The notes under the pieces are model-generated. The model had not been told where the DNA came from, ran no database searches, and was given only the letters and a program-made list of their open reading frames with translations. From NCBI GenBank assembly GCA_021234155.1, contig JAJEKV010000054.1:7338655-7402654 (forward strand): a stretch of DNA of 64,000 bases, written 5' to 3'. The translations under genes were made by a program, and so were the position numbers. This document shows positions 12,786 through 25,149 of this stretch, in pieces. The first letter of the stretch is position 1. Each line of letters opens with the position of its first letter. This stretch comes from Isoetes taiwanensis. Lineage: Eukaryota; Streptophyta; Lycopodiopsida; Isoetales; Isoetaceae.

Positions 12786-14935
12786 ACCCTACTCTTACAA
12801 TTAATGCTCTGGACTTGAGGTTCCATCCACCGGATCTAATCCTACTATAGCTACGGCCTTCAATTCCATGCTTGCAAAACTTAACTCTAGTCCAAAGGCC
12901 ACCTTACCTCCTCTGCTTTGCCCTGCCAATGCAAACTTCTCATAATCTAGCTTTACTTGAAAAAACACATTATCGGCTATAATCCCTTCCAAGCCTTGTG
13001 CTATTCAATTTACCAAAGATGTGGCTTCTTCGATTTCCAAGCTCGCATCAGACCTTGCTTCTTCGATCTCCAAGCTCGCATCAGACCCTGGTCATAACCC
13101 TGCTCTCTCCAGCAAGAAAATATCGGCTACAATCCCTTCAGATAGCATGTTGACAGAGACTCGCTAAGCTTTAACGCCATCATAAGTAAGTGCTGAAAAG
13201 AAGCAACGGCTGGTGCTATCTTTACATTAGATTTGGGCCTTACATGAAATGGTCAGTTAAGGTGCATTTAGATAAGGAATAACATATCACTTTATACAGT
13301 TTGCTACAATTTTTATAGCCCCTTTTATCACTTTTAATTCCTATACTATGTGCAACCATTTCTTATCCAGGGCTTCCATATGCGAAATCGAGGTTTAAAG
13401 GAGAAAATTCAATCGAGCATTTAACAAAAGACCATTTCATTGAGTTCTGTAGATGTGAGTTAAGTGATGTCATATTAAGCTTTAAAAGTATTGCATCAAT
13501 ATCCTGCTTTTGGACACAGTCTTCTTTAGTGGCAACTTCTTGTGTTCCCTTTACAGTATAACAGATTGAAAAGTTACAAGAACAAAACACAGGTACAATT
13601 CCAGCTCGATGTGACGATCTGCTTTGAATTTTTGCATGCAAATGAATTTCTAGAGTCAAGAACCCAAATGGGTTCCAATGGCTTTAGCAAGTTCATAAAT
13701 TTTTCTAAGACCCAATTTTAGAAGACTATAGTCCAAATTCTTTCATAAGTTAATGGAACAATTAAATTTTCATGTCAATGATTTTGAAATACAAAATATT
13801 TAGTTGGTGTACTCACGTGAGGAAAGTAGTTTCTTGCAACATTTCTTAACTTCTTATCGTTGGCAAAAGAGGATCGACATGAAGGCTTAGACATTTTTTT
13901 GTGAGGTCTAATATGAAATAATACTCAACTGCAAAGTTGTATTTCAATCTATAAAAAATTGGGATACTTATTGAATTAAAAAAAACCAACGTTCCACGAA
14001 CCCAAATGGGTCTATTAAAAATTTTGACATCCTAAACAAACTTAATTATTACTCCATAATCACACATTGGTTTGGAGTTAGATTTTTTGACGTGGCAAGT
14101 TATACGACATGTATTAATCTAAAAATTGAGGAAAAATCATATATGCACGATGATCGATGGAATCTTAATCACATTGCAAAATTTACCTAACCCCCATTAG
14201 TTACAATGCTTGTATTTGACAATGTCCAAATATTTAGAATTTTTAATCTATTTTATCTTACATGTGCACTACTAAGGAATATGATAGTGCAAGCAGTTCA
14301 CTCAAATTCTTTACCTAGCATGCTGGGTAGAAGTTTAATTAAAAAGACAATGTAGATCGACCCATTTGGGTCCATGTTGGGACAACTCTAGTGTTAAATG
14401 TTATTGCTCATTCTAACATTGTCCAAACGCTCAGATATAACTAAATGACTCTCCAAGAGCTCAAAAAATTTAGAGAATATACTAGTTAGAGAATAACACT
14501 TACACTTTAGCATCTTCGATCTTAATCTTGCTCAACTAAAAGTTGGTGCCGGCTATTTCTCTAGCTCGTGTGTGTACAATTATCATTACAGGTTAACCAT
14601 AAAGAGGGTTTCATGGATGAGCATGTGGAGGTAGTTGTTAAGATACATATAGATTTCTCCACTTTAGGTTCAGTTACTCCACGTCTAAAGTTTGTGCCAT
14701 GAATGACACTCATTGAAATACATATATGCTTACATAGAATCCAAAGTTTGTGCCATTAATCACACTCGTTGAATGCATATGCTTATATAGAATTCTGTGC
14801 TGAAGTACCAGGAGTGAACGTGATGTTACGTAAATTCATACACAAGACTTTTGAATGGAGGTGGCATATGTCAAGAAGCCAACCTCTATAAACAATTCTA
14901 TTGTATTCAAAAAATAGTCATGAAGGTGTCAAAAA
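12786..14935 (-). repeat. inverted duplicate of 28,800-30,996
   Basis: Read on the minus strand, this ~2.15-kb block aligns from end to end with 28,800-30,996 on the plus strand, with scattered substitutions and small indels. It carries a broken chlorophyllase fragment, a 98-codon open frame (13,363-13,659) kept in both copies with one visible residue change, and three copies of a 14-bp palindrome. The arms are about 14 kb apart and face each other. A short extra 'caatgttagaatgagcaat' segment near 14,405 is absent from the 28.8-kb copy but present in the 31-kb copy. Confidence 0.9.
12801..13085 (-). pseudogene. CLH: chlorophyllase fragment (broken)
   Basis: Chlorophyllase is a serine esterase that removes phytol from chlorophyll. 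The minus-strand frame contains 'KFALAGQSRGGKVAFGL', the lipase-type G-x-S-R-G-G elbow with the nucleophile Ser. It then has 'KAVAIVGLDPVDG', a segment typical of plant chlorophyllases that carries an Asp expected in the catalytic triad. Only about 90 residues of a protein usually over 300 long remain. A TGA at 13,005-13,007 interrupts 'SLVN*IAQGLEG' where the family has Trp. Upstream, an 11-codon unit 'SDASLEIEEA' occurs twice. The catalytic His region is absent. The same lesions occur in the copy at 30,690-30,976. Confidence 0.8.
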
Positions 14936-14937
14936 AT

Positions 14938-15460
14938 ATGTTATCTCTAGCTAATTGGGCAAAGGGTTACAAAAGCTAAATGGTTATACACCAAGAGGCT
15001 CCATTGTAACCTTTGGCCCTTCATTCATTACCAAGTCTATTGCTAATATTATGATGATTGGCTGCAGGTACCGGACCTCTCCTACATGTACCTTGCAACA
15101 TGTCATTGGAATAAATTTGTATCGTGAATGATGTTTTATATCAGGTTTATTGAAAAATCTATTTCTTTTGAAACGTTCTTTCTTTATTTTGCAACGCATT
15201 TCAATGTTCAGGAATTTTTATTAGTAGATTTTTTTGAAACACGTTACAAATTTGATACACATTTCAAATACTTCAAATTGAAATGCATATCACAATTGTA
15301 ATATGTTTCAAATTTGAAACGCGTTACAATTTTTAGCGTGTTGCCAATTTATAACGCATTTCACTTGACCCATCAATTGTAACGATATAACCCCGATTTG
15401 AGGCGCCACTTTAAAATTATAATATATTATTAATTTAATGTAAAAGCGTTACAAAGATAG
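14938..15460 (-). repeat. GTAACGC-type repeat, long copy
   Basis: Read on the minus strand, it matches 56,234-56,735. About 310 bp is packed with near-palindromic words such as 'tttgaaacgcgttacaa' and 'acgtttcaaa'. A further ~190 bp contains the exon-like frame 'TPRGSIVTFGPSF' ending at a 'gctgcag|gtacc' donor-like site. Shorter copies lacking that extra part are at 21,045-21,412 and 58,752-59,120. Confidence 0.85.
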
Positions 15461-16138
15461 GGTTTTTTGAAGGACGAAAGCCAAAAAGTTTATTAATCAG
15501 AGAAAAAGTACAACATTTACATGTCTCATCTAACTGTGTAAGCACACAGAGATGCCACAGGAGCACGAGCCTGGAGCACAATGTACTTACTCCAGAATAG
15601 GAGACTAATGATAAGAATCAATTCAAGATCTTGAATCGGATCGTTCCACAAGTTACGAGTCAAGGGAAGAACACTTTCGTGTCGTTTGTCAATATCTTTT
15701 TAAGGGCCATTGTAATAACACTGTGTGCAGATGAATAAATGCTCTGAAAGATGTGGTGTCTGCGACGCTCCCATATAAGCAGAGTTTCATTAAAGTTGGA
15801 ATTCTGAAGACAAGTTGGAATAATTTTTATATAGTATACCTTGGAGGGTTATGTATACCTCAATACTTATAGTATGGTTATGTGTATTACAAAAGGTTAT
15901 GTATACCTGTTGCATACTATGGTTATGTGTATTACAAAAGGTTATGTATACCTGATAACAATAAGATTACAATAAGATAACAATAAGAGTACAACCAGAT
16001 TACAATAAGATAACAAGTACTATTATTTTACTATTACTTATATTACGGTTATGTGTATTACAAAAGGTTATGTGTACACATTTGTATACTAACACAACAG
16101 ATTACAATAAGATAACAAGTAATATTATTCTTCTACTA
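15461..16138. other. gap with short AT-rich repeats
   Basis: No gene is seen. From 15,840 to 16,130 the words 'ggttatgtgtattacaaaagg' (in part) and 'acaataagataacaagta' recur several times, giving an irregular local repeat. Confidence 0.5.
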
Positions 16139-16415
16139 TTACTCTGAATGATCAGAACTAGCAGAAGGCGCTCCAGAGATCCTTTCGATCATGAACATTT
16201 GATACTCCCTATTCCACAGGAGATGGATGATAACATCGACGGGATCAGGATAATGGCGAGGATTGAGAGCAACAGTGGTGAGCCAGTCTTCAAGCGGTAT
16301 ATCTCGCTCGCGGCACCGCTTGAAGTCCTCATGATTCATCTTGCAAGTGATAGAATCACGTTCAAGACCAGAATAAGTCATAGCTAGACGGAGGCCAATG
16401 TTGCTGCACTCGGCA
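16139..16415 (-). CDS. hypothetical 3'-terminal exon
   Basis: I do not recognise this gene. The minus-strand frame ends at 16,139 and gives a compositionally normal peptide of about 90 residues. It contains 'CKMNHEDFKRCRERDIP', 'LEDWLTTVALNPRHYPDP' and 'LLWNREYQMFMIERISG'. A plausible acceptor, 'gagtgcag', lies near 16,410 on the minus strand. Upstream the frame runs into a 24-bp tandem repeat, which argues that the coding part begins at about 16,415. No start codon or partner exon could be assigned. The function is unknown and the coding status unproven. Confidence 0.35.
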
Positions 16416-16426
16416 ATTTGATGTAT

Positions 16427-16510
16427 ATTTATACCCACCAAAATTATTGATGGTATACCCACCAAAATTATTGATGGTACATACTCACCAAAATTATTGA
16501 TAGTATATAC
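16427..16510 (+). repeat. ~28-bp tandem repeat 'ccaccaaaattattgatgg'
   Basis: Three imperfect units each contain 'caccaaaattattgat' followed by a variable 'ggta(ta)c' spacer. They make the low-complexity peptide run upstream of the hypothetical exon, so the open frame through them should not be trusted. Confidence 0.8.
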
Positions 16511-16524
16511 ATAGATAAGACCTG

Positions 16525-17118
16525 AGATCCTCCTGATGATGTGTATTTTGAGAAAAGCAAGGTATAATAGTGTAAAAGTTTTTCTTAAGACATACAACCA
16601 GCCATGGAAAAAACTCTTTCCATAAAAACCCACGGCTAGTGAAACGTTAACATTTTCAGTTCAATACATATAGTTCAATACATATACGATCTCATCTATG
16701 CAAGTAGAACCTTCATATTCAGCTTGACATGTGATATAGATACATTCTAAATTTGTCAATCCAATTCATAAACATCTCACCTCATTTTTTATGTAGGCTA
16801 TCAGACCTTGTACAATAGTCGTAGAACTCCAGACTTTTGCATCCTTTGTAATATACAATCACCCTTTTCATCTATTAACTGTTGGTGCAGGCAAACAATG
16901 ATTGGACAGCAAATTGCATGCTTGAAATCCTACATATTTGAAAGCCATCGGGTAGAACTTACAGTATATTTTTAAGAGTCCTGATGAGTCTCAGCATTCA
17001 AAACCATTTTGATGATGTCTGTTTCAAAAACTCAAGGTATAATAAAATAGTGTAAAAGTTTTTTTTTTTTAACTTACACTCAGCTATGGGAAACTCTTTC
17101 CATAAAACCCATGGCTGG
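16525..17118 (+). repeat. dispersed duplication: 16,525-16,637 and 17,010-17,118
   Basis: Two ~110-bp segments share 'aaggtataat', 'agtgtaaaagttttt', 'aaactctttccataaaa' and 'cccayggctgg', about 480 bp apart in direct orientation. Both end at the same 'ctttccataaaa' block. The intervening 370 bp shows nothing recognisable. Confidence 0.7.
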
Positions 17119-17279
17119 TGGAGCGGCTGGTGGAACGTACCAAGAATTCATATAAGAATTTTGCATTCATAATAAACTGGTCCAATTTTCTGTAATAAGC
17201 ATACAAGTGTGAGTAGAAACAATAAAACACCTTTACTCGGTCGAGGTCCCAAGTTAAACTTAGGAATTGGAGTAACATT

Positions 17280-19270
17280 AAAAAACCCTTTCAGCCTGTT
17301 AAGACGATAAGAAATAACAGACTTTAGGCCTTATAGTTCCATTTGGAAAAATAAAACCTTCAATTGCAATCCTAGAAATAGACGGTGCGATCTAAATCTA
17401 GGCCCTGATAAGGAGCAACCAGGAATAAGAAATAGATCTATGAACGAACGTAACTTTAAGAACAGAATTTGGAATGCCAACAATACTACACACATAGTTC
17501 AATAGCTCAAAGTAACATTTTACAATGTAGAAAAAAGAGATATGATATTCGAATATAACAGATTGAAAGATAATTCACATAATGTCTGGAGCTTAAAGCA
17601 ACAACATATAATATTGCAAATGTACAACATTATTGCAGATCTAAGAATGATTCAAAACTAGCTTATATGAAGCACCTGGTTTACATAATATAATTTATGA
17701 TTTAACCATCTGTAGCGGTGGAACAACATATAATAACTTAAAACAGAGAAAAGTAGATAGATGTCACCAAGAAGCTAACTTCCGAAGTTAAATCCTGCAG
17801 ATTTGAGCAGTGGTTTTTGCTCCTTGAACACCATGAAAAACACCACATGGAGGGATAAGTCCGGTTACCTGCAGTGGAACCAAATGCAAGTTAGCCTGAG
17901 AAGGGTAAATGCATAAGCCACAAACAGGTAAGCAATGAACTCATCCGGCTTAACGCCCTTCACCATAAAATAAACACGTAAAATCATAATAATAAAGCCA
18001 TGTAGTTACGAAAATGGTCTGAAATAAATGTAGCAGAACTAGATCCCACAGCACAGAAGCAAATTATGGTTATGTTGATGCAGAAACGAAGATCTACAAG
18101 TACAATGTATGGATAATAATGACTAAAAAGAGCATTACTCACAGCACAATATGACACCTCAAAAGAAATGATAATATGGAAAAGAGGGAATAAGATTAAG
18201 GGCGGAGCAATTTCTTGGACAACAATAGGCCCTTGAACATTTACAGGCCAACATGTATTAGGTGTACATGAATATCTAAAGAACTAGGTTATAATCTGCA
18301 CAAAAAGCATCAACAAGCCTATATTATAGCCTATTAAAAAATAAGTCTGCTGAGGCTAATTTTACAATGAGAATAACTTAAATGGGTCTATAGTACAGCT
18401 AGAATAGCTATCGAGGAAAATGGATTTAATTAATAATAGAATATAAGGGTGGCGAGAATCTTATAAGAGCCGGATCTACATAGCGTAGTGGGATTTTGGT
18501 ACAAAGATAAGCCCTATGGAAATGACCAATAAAAAATAGTGGATCTATTCTTTAATTCAAAGAGCCCAAAAAAATTAAGGATCTTGTAAGGTGAAACACT
18601 AGACAAATCGGACTAATAAGGCATGGAGTGACCATGATTAAAATACGCTCCTAAATGAAACGGATCCATAATGAAACAGATCCATGAATCCAAAATAATT
18701 TTAGCAACACGGAAATAGAAAGCCGGACATAGACTAGAAAAACAATGCCTACAAAATGTATTTAAAGGAACTGATTAGCAAATCGCCTGAGAGTTAGTTA
18801 AGATCTCCAAGAGTAGTTTGGCTGGGATTGACGAGAGTTATGGAAGCCTCCTTTCTGTATATTTTTCTTTCATCCATCCTAAACATGTGGCTATATCAGA
18901 GCCTCCGTTCCATCGACCCATAAGAGTTTCTCATAAGCCGGAAGAGAGAAAACCTTGTGAAAAATGATACAGGAAAAAGAAGCAAACATGCCTTCAAATG
19001 ACGAAAACCGAACACGATATTCGAGACAAAAAAGCCTTTCAAAAGGAGATGGATAAAGCCGTATAGAAGCGGATGTGTCGGGAAGGATTACGTTAGAAAA
19101 ACGTGATGTGGCCATCGTGCATCGGCCGCCTATTTGCGGTTTGTATAGGCCAGCTTGTGCAAGATAGACAGAGTAGAAAGAAATCCGATGCCGCTGAGGT
19201 GATGCTAGGTTAAGGCAAACCCTAAACGTGGAAAAGGAAATGCATTAAGGAAATTTAGAAGCAAATATTT
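17280..19270 (-). other. low-copy region with weak exon candidates
   Basis: Unlike its neighbours, this stretch has no second copy in the window. A minus-strand frame at 18,891-19,115 begins with ATG and reads 'MATSRFSNVILPDTSASI' then 'FERLFCLEYRVRFSS'. That is plausible for a first exon. Near 17,800-17,880, minus strand, a 'ccactgcag' acceptor precedes an open segment, 'VTGLIPPCGVFHGVQ', ending in TAA, which could be a last exon. I cannot link them or name a family. The sequence may be an unrecognised intron-rich gene or unique intergenic DNA. Confidence 0.3.
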
Positions 19271-21044
19271 ATGGTTTATTTGAAATGTATTATAATTATA
19301 CAAGATATGGGGTAGAAGTTCTATTGCCCAATCGTTACAAAAATTTGAAAAAGAATTCAACTTGATACTCCACGGATATGATGTCTGTCAAAGAACCCAA
19401 TAAGAGATCTATGCAGCTGGGAGTTCGCAACCATGGGTTTAAAGATGTTAAGACCTTGTTTCAAGATGGGTTACATTTTCCACACAATAAATGAAAGCTA
19501 GTGAAAGTTAATAGGTACAATCCACCTTCAAATGCTGGGTATATTATTACTGCTGAGTTTGTATCAGATGAAATCACATGTAGTTTAGAAAGCTTATACG
19601 GATAAGTTTCTCAATATTGCTACTTGGTTAACAGGAAATAGAGGTCCAAGCAAGTTAGAAAGAAAGGATAACTACGTTGCGAAAGCCCAGGTAGTTGTTT
19701 AGACATGTCCCTGTTGTTACCAAACACAATAGAGGGCAAGCTTTTATGAAGATTATCAGTTTCCAGAAAGGTCTACTATGGAGGATAAAATATGCATAAC
19801 ATTATAAAAAAAAAAAAAAAAAAAAAAAAAGAGAGAGAAGCTAGAAAACCTTAACAATCAAGTTTGTTCAAAAGACTTTTATATAAATATAGATTAAATT
19901 AAAGTACAGATTGTTACAAAGCTATTAGCAAACAGTTATGCCTGCAGCACCAGTTCCATCGTAATTATCATTGGTTGTTCTATTGAATGTGCTTAGAATA
20001 ACTTTGATCGCAAAGGTCAGAGCATCCACAAAGATACTATCCATCTAGTTCATATACGATGTTCCTGGAAAATTTAAAATAAATAAGTAAACACATCCTA
20101 GACAATCTAAGATGTAAAACATAGTAGTGTAACAAACACAAAAATGGAGCAATTTATGCAATTGCACCACATATTAGGCGATCAAACAAAATACTGAAAT
20201 ATTGTAGCAAAAAGAATGATGCAACTTCGTAATGATGCAAGAGGACATCAGACCATGCAATAAGCACATTTTACCTAATCCAATTGACAATATCGTATAT
20301 TTTTGCACGAAAAAAACACGGTGCAACAATCAATGTACTCTTCCTAGCACCTGTAAGACTGCCACAATTGATATTATAGAAAGCTATTTGTAAAAAACCT
20401 ACCTGGAAAATTGTTCAAATGGAAAAACTTAACATGCACTTAAAGCTCTAGACATGATTATGTAGGCATTCGCTTCAAGCTATCCATTTTCTTAACTGTG
20501 GCAAACCAAAACCACGAGAAATGTCAAACACAGTGCCCTTAAGATATCTTGATCTCCTTGTTGTTTTTATGCATTTTAAAAGAAATCATCCAAAAATGGA
20601 ACATCACTAAAAATGGCGCCTGCTTCCTCACATGATCTGGTATTAGTTGTTGAAGAAGTTCTGGACTGGCACCTCTTATCAGGGGAAAAAAAAGCTGAAA
20701 AGAAACAAAGAAACAATGCTGTCAAACTCAACAAATATCAGCCTTATCCAAAGGTTTGAAGTTTAATAATGCCTTACCCAAAGGTTTGAAGTTTGGGTTC
20801 ATAGAACGTTGGTCGCTTTTTTTTAATTGAATAACTATCTCAAATTTTTATAGATTGAAATACAACTTTGCAGTTGAGCATTATTTCGCCTTCATGTCGA
20901 TCCTCTTTGCCAAGGTATAAGGAATTAAGAATTGTTGCAAGAAACTACCTTCCTCACTTGGGTACACCAACTAAAAATTTTGTATTTCATAATCATTGAC
21001 ATGAAAATTTAACTGTTCCATTAACTTATCACTAGAAGAAAAAC

Positions 21045-21412
21045 CCTACCTTTGTAACGCTTTTTAAAACGCTTTTTACATTAAATTAATAATATATCAT
21101 AATTTTAAAGTGGCGTCTCAAATCAAAGTTATATCGCGTTACAATTGATGGGTCAAGTGAAATGCGTTACAAATTGGCAACACGTTAGAAAATTGTAGTG
21201 CATTTCAAATTTGAAACATATTACAATTGTGATATGCATGTCAATTTGAAGTATTTGAAACGTGTATCAAATTTATAACGTGTTTCAAAAAAATCTACTA
21301 ATAAAAATTCCTGAACATTAAAATGCTTTGCAAAATAAAGAAATAACGTCTCAAAAGAAATAGATTTTTCAATAAACCTGACATAAAACATCTTTCACGA
21401 TATAAGTTTATT
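21045..21412 (+). repeat. GTAACGC-type repeat, short copy in X
   Basis: This ~370-bp unit is rich in 'gtaacgc', 'gcgttacaa', 'tttgaaac' and related near-palindromic words. It ends where the MITE begins. It is preceded by the shared 'cactagaagaaaaaccct' block that also occurs at 32,010-32,030, 43,590-43,604 and 58,740-58,755. Confidence 0.85.
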
Positions 21413-21413
21413 T

Positions 21414-21803
21414 CATTAATTAGCTCGAATCATTGTATCCAACACATTTAAAATAAAATCCCCCTAAAATTCCCTTTGGTTTGGGTGCATATTCACACGG
21501 GGGGTTACTCCAGACATCGAGAGTTATCGGATGGGCATATTTGCCCTTTATTCCTTGATCTGGACCATACATAGTGATCCTCGTTTGTGGGGTATGCATG
21601 TACAAGTTTTTGTATACTGTATATTAAAGTTTGCAAAATACCACAAGATTTAAGGAAATGTACTTAATGGTGTGTATTGTAAGTTTTTAGGGGCTCTCGC
21701 TACCCTACGTAACCCCCCGTGTGAATATGCACCCAAACCAAAGGGGGTTTTAGGGGGATTTTATTTTAAATGTGTTGGATACAATGGTTTGAGCTAATTA
21801 ATG
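21414..21803. mobile_element. complete MITE with ~94-bp terminal inverted repeats
   Basis: The left arm (21,414-21,507) and right arm (21,709-21,803) are near-perfect inverted complements. Both contain 'attagctc', 'ttgtatccaacacattt', 'ggtttgggtgcatattcac' and a G6/C6 run. The ~200-bp interior has no coding capacity. The length of about 390 bp and long arms fit a foldback-type or MITE DNA element. A candidate target duplication of the TTAA/ATTA kind lies in the AT-rich ends but cannot be separated from the arms. Confidence 0.85.
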
Positions 21804-22284
21804 TTAATGGTATATATGTGTTGGTTGTTAAATTAAAAAACATTTCGGGCCCTTCGAGCCCTAATAAAGCCATGCGGTCACTTCGGGCACTAATAATGGC
21901 ATAAATGCATGTAACAATTTTTAATTCACTTCTGCATGTAACAATTTTAGAAATATTTGTGCATGTAATCCAATTACATGAGACAAGCCTAGAATGCTGC
22001 TTTGTTTTAATATAGATACAATGATGTGCATTAGTTGCATGATGGGATGCTGCTACGAGCAAACACAAATCACATATGCTGGATTATAGTTTCCCAAGCC
22101 TATGATTGAAATTATCCACCAAAGATGATATAAATATCCATGAGAATACTCTCGTGAATAGAAATTGCAGCATTGTGTGCATCTATAGCATCTTGTCCTG
22201 ATGAGAAATAGTAAAACAGAGCGTCTTGTAGCATTAAACATATGTTGTAGCATCAAATATCTGCACGACGATAACAAGTTTGCC

Positions 22285-22337
22285 AAATAAATATTACCAA
22301 CCAGTGGGATCTGAACCCATCCTGTCCTTGTAACCAT
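22285..22337 (-). repeat. tRNA-like (B-box) segment, possible SINE remnant
   Basis: On the minus strand, 'ggttacaagg' followed by 'gggttcagatccca' resembles the T-arm half of a tRNA and the B box of tRNA-derived SINEs. No matching acceptor stem or A box is visible, so this is not a tRNA gene. It is duplicated at 59,978-60,032. Confidence 0.3.
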
Positions 22338-23221
22338 CTTAGTGAAGAAATTTGTATCTTAGTAAAGGAATTTGTGTACCTATAACAACATAAATGTAAA
22401 AAAAAAAAAATCCAGAGCATTTACACTGCTTCCAGACAAATCCACAAATCTTGTTGCACGACATTAGTCTCAAACAAATCGTGCAAGGCTTTCCCAATGT
22501 GTACAACATGCCACAAAATTCAAACCTTGACATGAACATGGCAGCACAATCATAATGAATACCTCTTTCTGATTCCTATAAATGTATGCAGAATTGATAT
22601 GTCATTAACCAACCTATAGTCCAAGGAAGGATATAAAAGTTTAGTGCTTGAAGAAGTTCTAAACAACAACCTGCAAAAATCTCTTGCCAGTCTCAAAAGC
22701 ACATTGAAACACAAAATTTCACCGGAATCAAAGCAGGAGTTTAGCAGTGGTAATAAAAAACTCTTTGGCAGCATTCTTTAAAGCGTCACCAACAACTCCT
22801 TTGTCGGCCTTCTAGGTACCCAAGCCAACAGCAGGAATATAAGCTCCAGTGTTGGCTGTAGAAGCATGGCGATCAACTTAAGTTACAGCAAAGAAGTGAG
22901 GAAAGAAAAACGGTTCTAGTTGTACCTACTGCTCCCCAGCACCTTTTCTAAATGGACGACACTGAGGTAAACCACATACTATGTGACTATAGAATTCCAG
23001 AAGGATTGTCAGCTTATAAGCTAGTAATATCCCAGGCTGAGACTGCAGAACCTGTGCAGATACTTAAAAAGCAATCTTTCACCTTCTCTACGCTGCCCTA
23101 AAACAACAAATAAATAAAGGATTGCCGAGAACCCACCACTCTCAACAAAGCGAAAAACAGATCCCGTCCCTACGGCACCTGTTTCACACAAAACAATGCT
23201 CCAACATATTGCATCAACGCC

Positions 23222-23385
23222 TTAACTTCTTGAGCAATCATCCTTCACCACTTCCCACAAATCAAACCCACCTGCATTGACCACAAGAGCATATCCCTGT
23301 TTTTGACCCAATCTTTTACCAAAATCTACCATTTTGAATGTGCCATTCTTGACCAAAACTTTGTCATAAGAGTCCCATACGATCA
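23222..23385 (-). CDS. unidentified terminal coding segment (X copy)
   Basis: The minus-strand frame includes 'SYDKVLVKNGTFKMVDF', 'GKRLGQKQGYALVVNAGG' and 'FDLWEVVKDDCSRS', then a stop. The peptide looks like real protein and is kept in copy Y at 61,005-61,230. In Y the frame continues upstream through 'SRFVLENCDTPYSIRW'. Here about 365 bp of extra sequence cuts the frame right after the Trp-Asp codons. I do not recognise the family. It may be the last exon of a gene or a retained fragment. Confidence 0.4.
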
Positions 23386-25149
23386 GAATAATGAAGGAAT
23401 AAAAAGAAAGAGCCGAAACAAATCTGTTTGGGGTTCTGCAAGGCCATGGAATGTGGCTGCATGCACCGAGAAGCAAAAATTTAGAGGAAAATGCCTGATT
23501 GAAAAGAAAAGGATGATTCCAATCGGAACTGCATTCTCCATCCTAAGGTGTGGCGGAACCCATACATGCAACACAAACTTATGTGTGGCCAAACTTGAAT
23601 GGCAACACTGGTTGCACGCTTGCTAGTAGAGTTTAAGGTGGGTAAAAGTCTGAAACAATTTAAAGGCTAGAATTCTGGTCTTGTCACAACTTACAAATTT
23701 TGGATCTTGAAAGAAGCATGTACTCAGATATTTGTCAAGCCATAATTGTTGTGGAGTATCTGCAATTCTCCAAAACAAAGTGACTCTTGAACTTGAAAAG
23801 GTGACGAGAGGAGAAGTTTCATATGAAATTCCTGAAGGTAGACCATATACAAAAATAGAGTAGAGTAGAATGATTTTATAGGACTACAATTGCATTGAAG
23901 TAACATGAAATCAATCTCATTAGGACCATATAATTGATAATTGATCCGTTAAATCATTCTACCTTCTTTAACATCACATCATCCGTCTTTAAATGCTTAT
24001 GCATCCCAGCATAAGTTCTAAGATTCTGTCCCAGAACAGCCGCAAGAAGATGTTTTAATCGCACTATAATGACTATTATTACCACTGCCCTTTTGACAGT
24101 ACACGTTATCAAGGTCGTCTCAACCAACCTCCTTGGCCCCCTAGCAACTACTTTGACATACAAGCGTCTCCTAGACAGACTTTTTTAGGCTGACCTTTGA
24201 GAAAATGGTCCAAGCATTCTTATACTAAATGCGTATCCTTGGCATTGAACATCATGATGACAATTCTTCTTAGAGTTGCAATTACACCCATCATATTATC
24301 AGTTCCCGTGAGGCATGGGCACAAGACATATGACGAATGCATGAAATTAATGAAATTAAATTCACAGAATGCATCAATAGCATGGACATGTTATAAGCAA
24401 AACAACAATCTCTAAATTGCCATTTCGATAGCCAATTGACAAGTTTCGAGTGGGTAGGACGGGGATTAAATTTCAAATTTCTCATGCTCGGATCAAGCTA
24501 TTTGTAGCCTTCAAAAATGCAAGCGGATCATACACTCTAACATAGGATGTGCAAAGTGGAGCCTTTCCATTTCTTCTGATTTTGGTGATTTAAAACCCTG
24601 AAGTTGCTTAGTTATCCTTCATTAATTGACTCTAATGAGCAAAACCTCACATCCATTCACAAGTAGAAACATAGCACTTGCAATAGGACTTACCTTGCAG
24701 TCATCCAGATCTCAAGCTTGGACCAAAATTGCGCTCTCTTCGGATCTAATTGGGTCCATATTGACATTCAGCAGCAACTTAGTTATTGAAGTATAATAAA
24801 ATAGTTTGGCAACTAAATTGTTGTCTGCTGCCTGCTTTGTCACAGCATTACCAGCTGGGTTACAATTTTTCTAATAATACAAACAAGTAATACTAAGGAG
24901 GAATCTGGGTACCTATTAAACCAGGTGATAAAGAGAGTCAAGTATGTATTATAATTGACCAGTGAGTCAATTGTAAGCATCTTCAGGTCTCACGATCTAT
25001 ATACCTAATCCAGTACTGCTAACTTCTACATGTATCAAATTCTAAATTCTGATCTATAGGCATTGGAGGCATGCAAGTCTTATACCACAGTGCCATCAAT
25101 TGAGAAAATAGCTTGGATCTTGCTTAAGTGTAACAGGTGAACGATCTAT

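Noticed and set aside
16139-16633. Full 164-residue protein from 16,633
   Set aside because: The N-terminal half is encoded by a tandem repeat and an AT-rich stretch; only the last ~90 residues look coding.
22285-22337. tRNA gene
   Set aside because: Only the T-arm half resembles a tRNA; there is no acceptor stem or anticodon arm.
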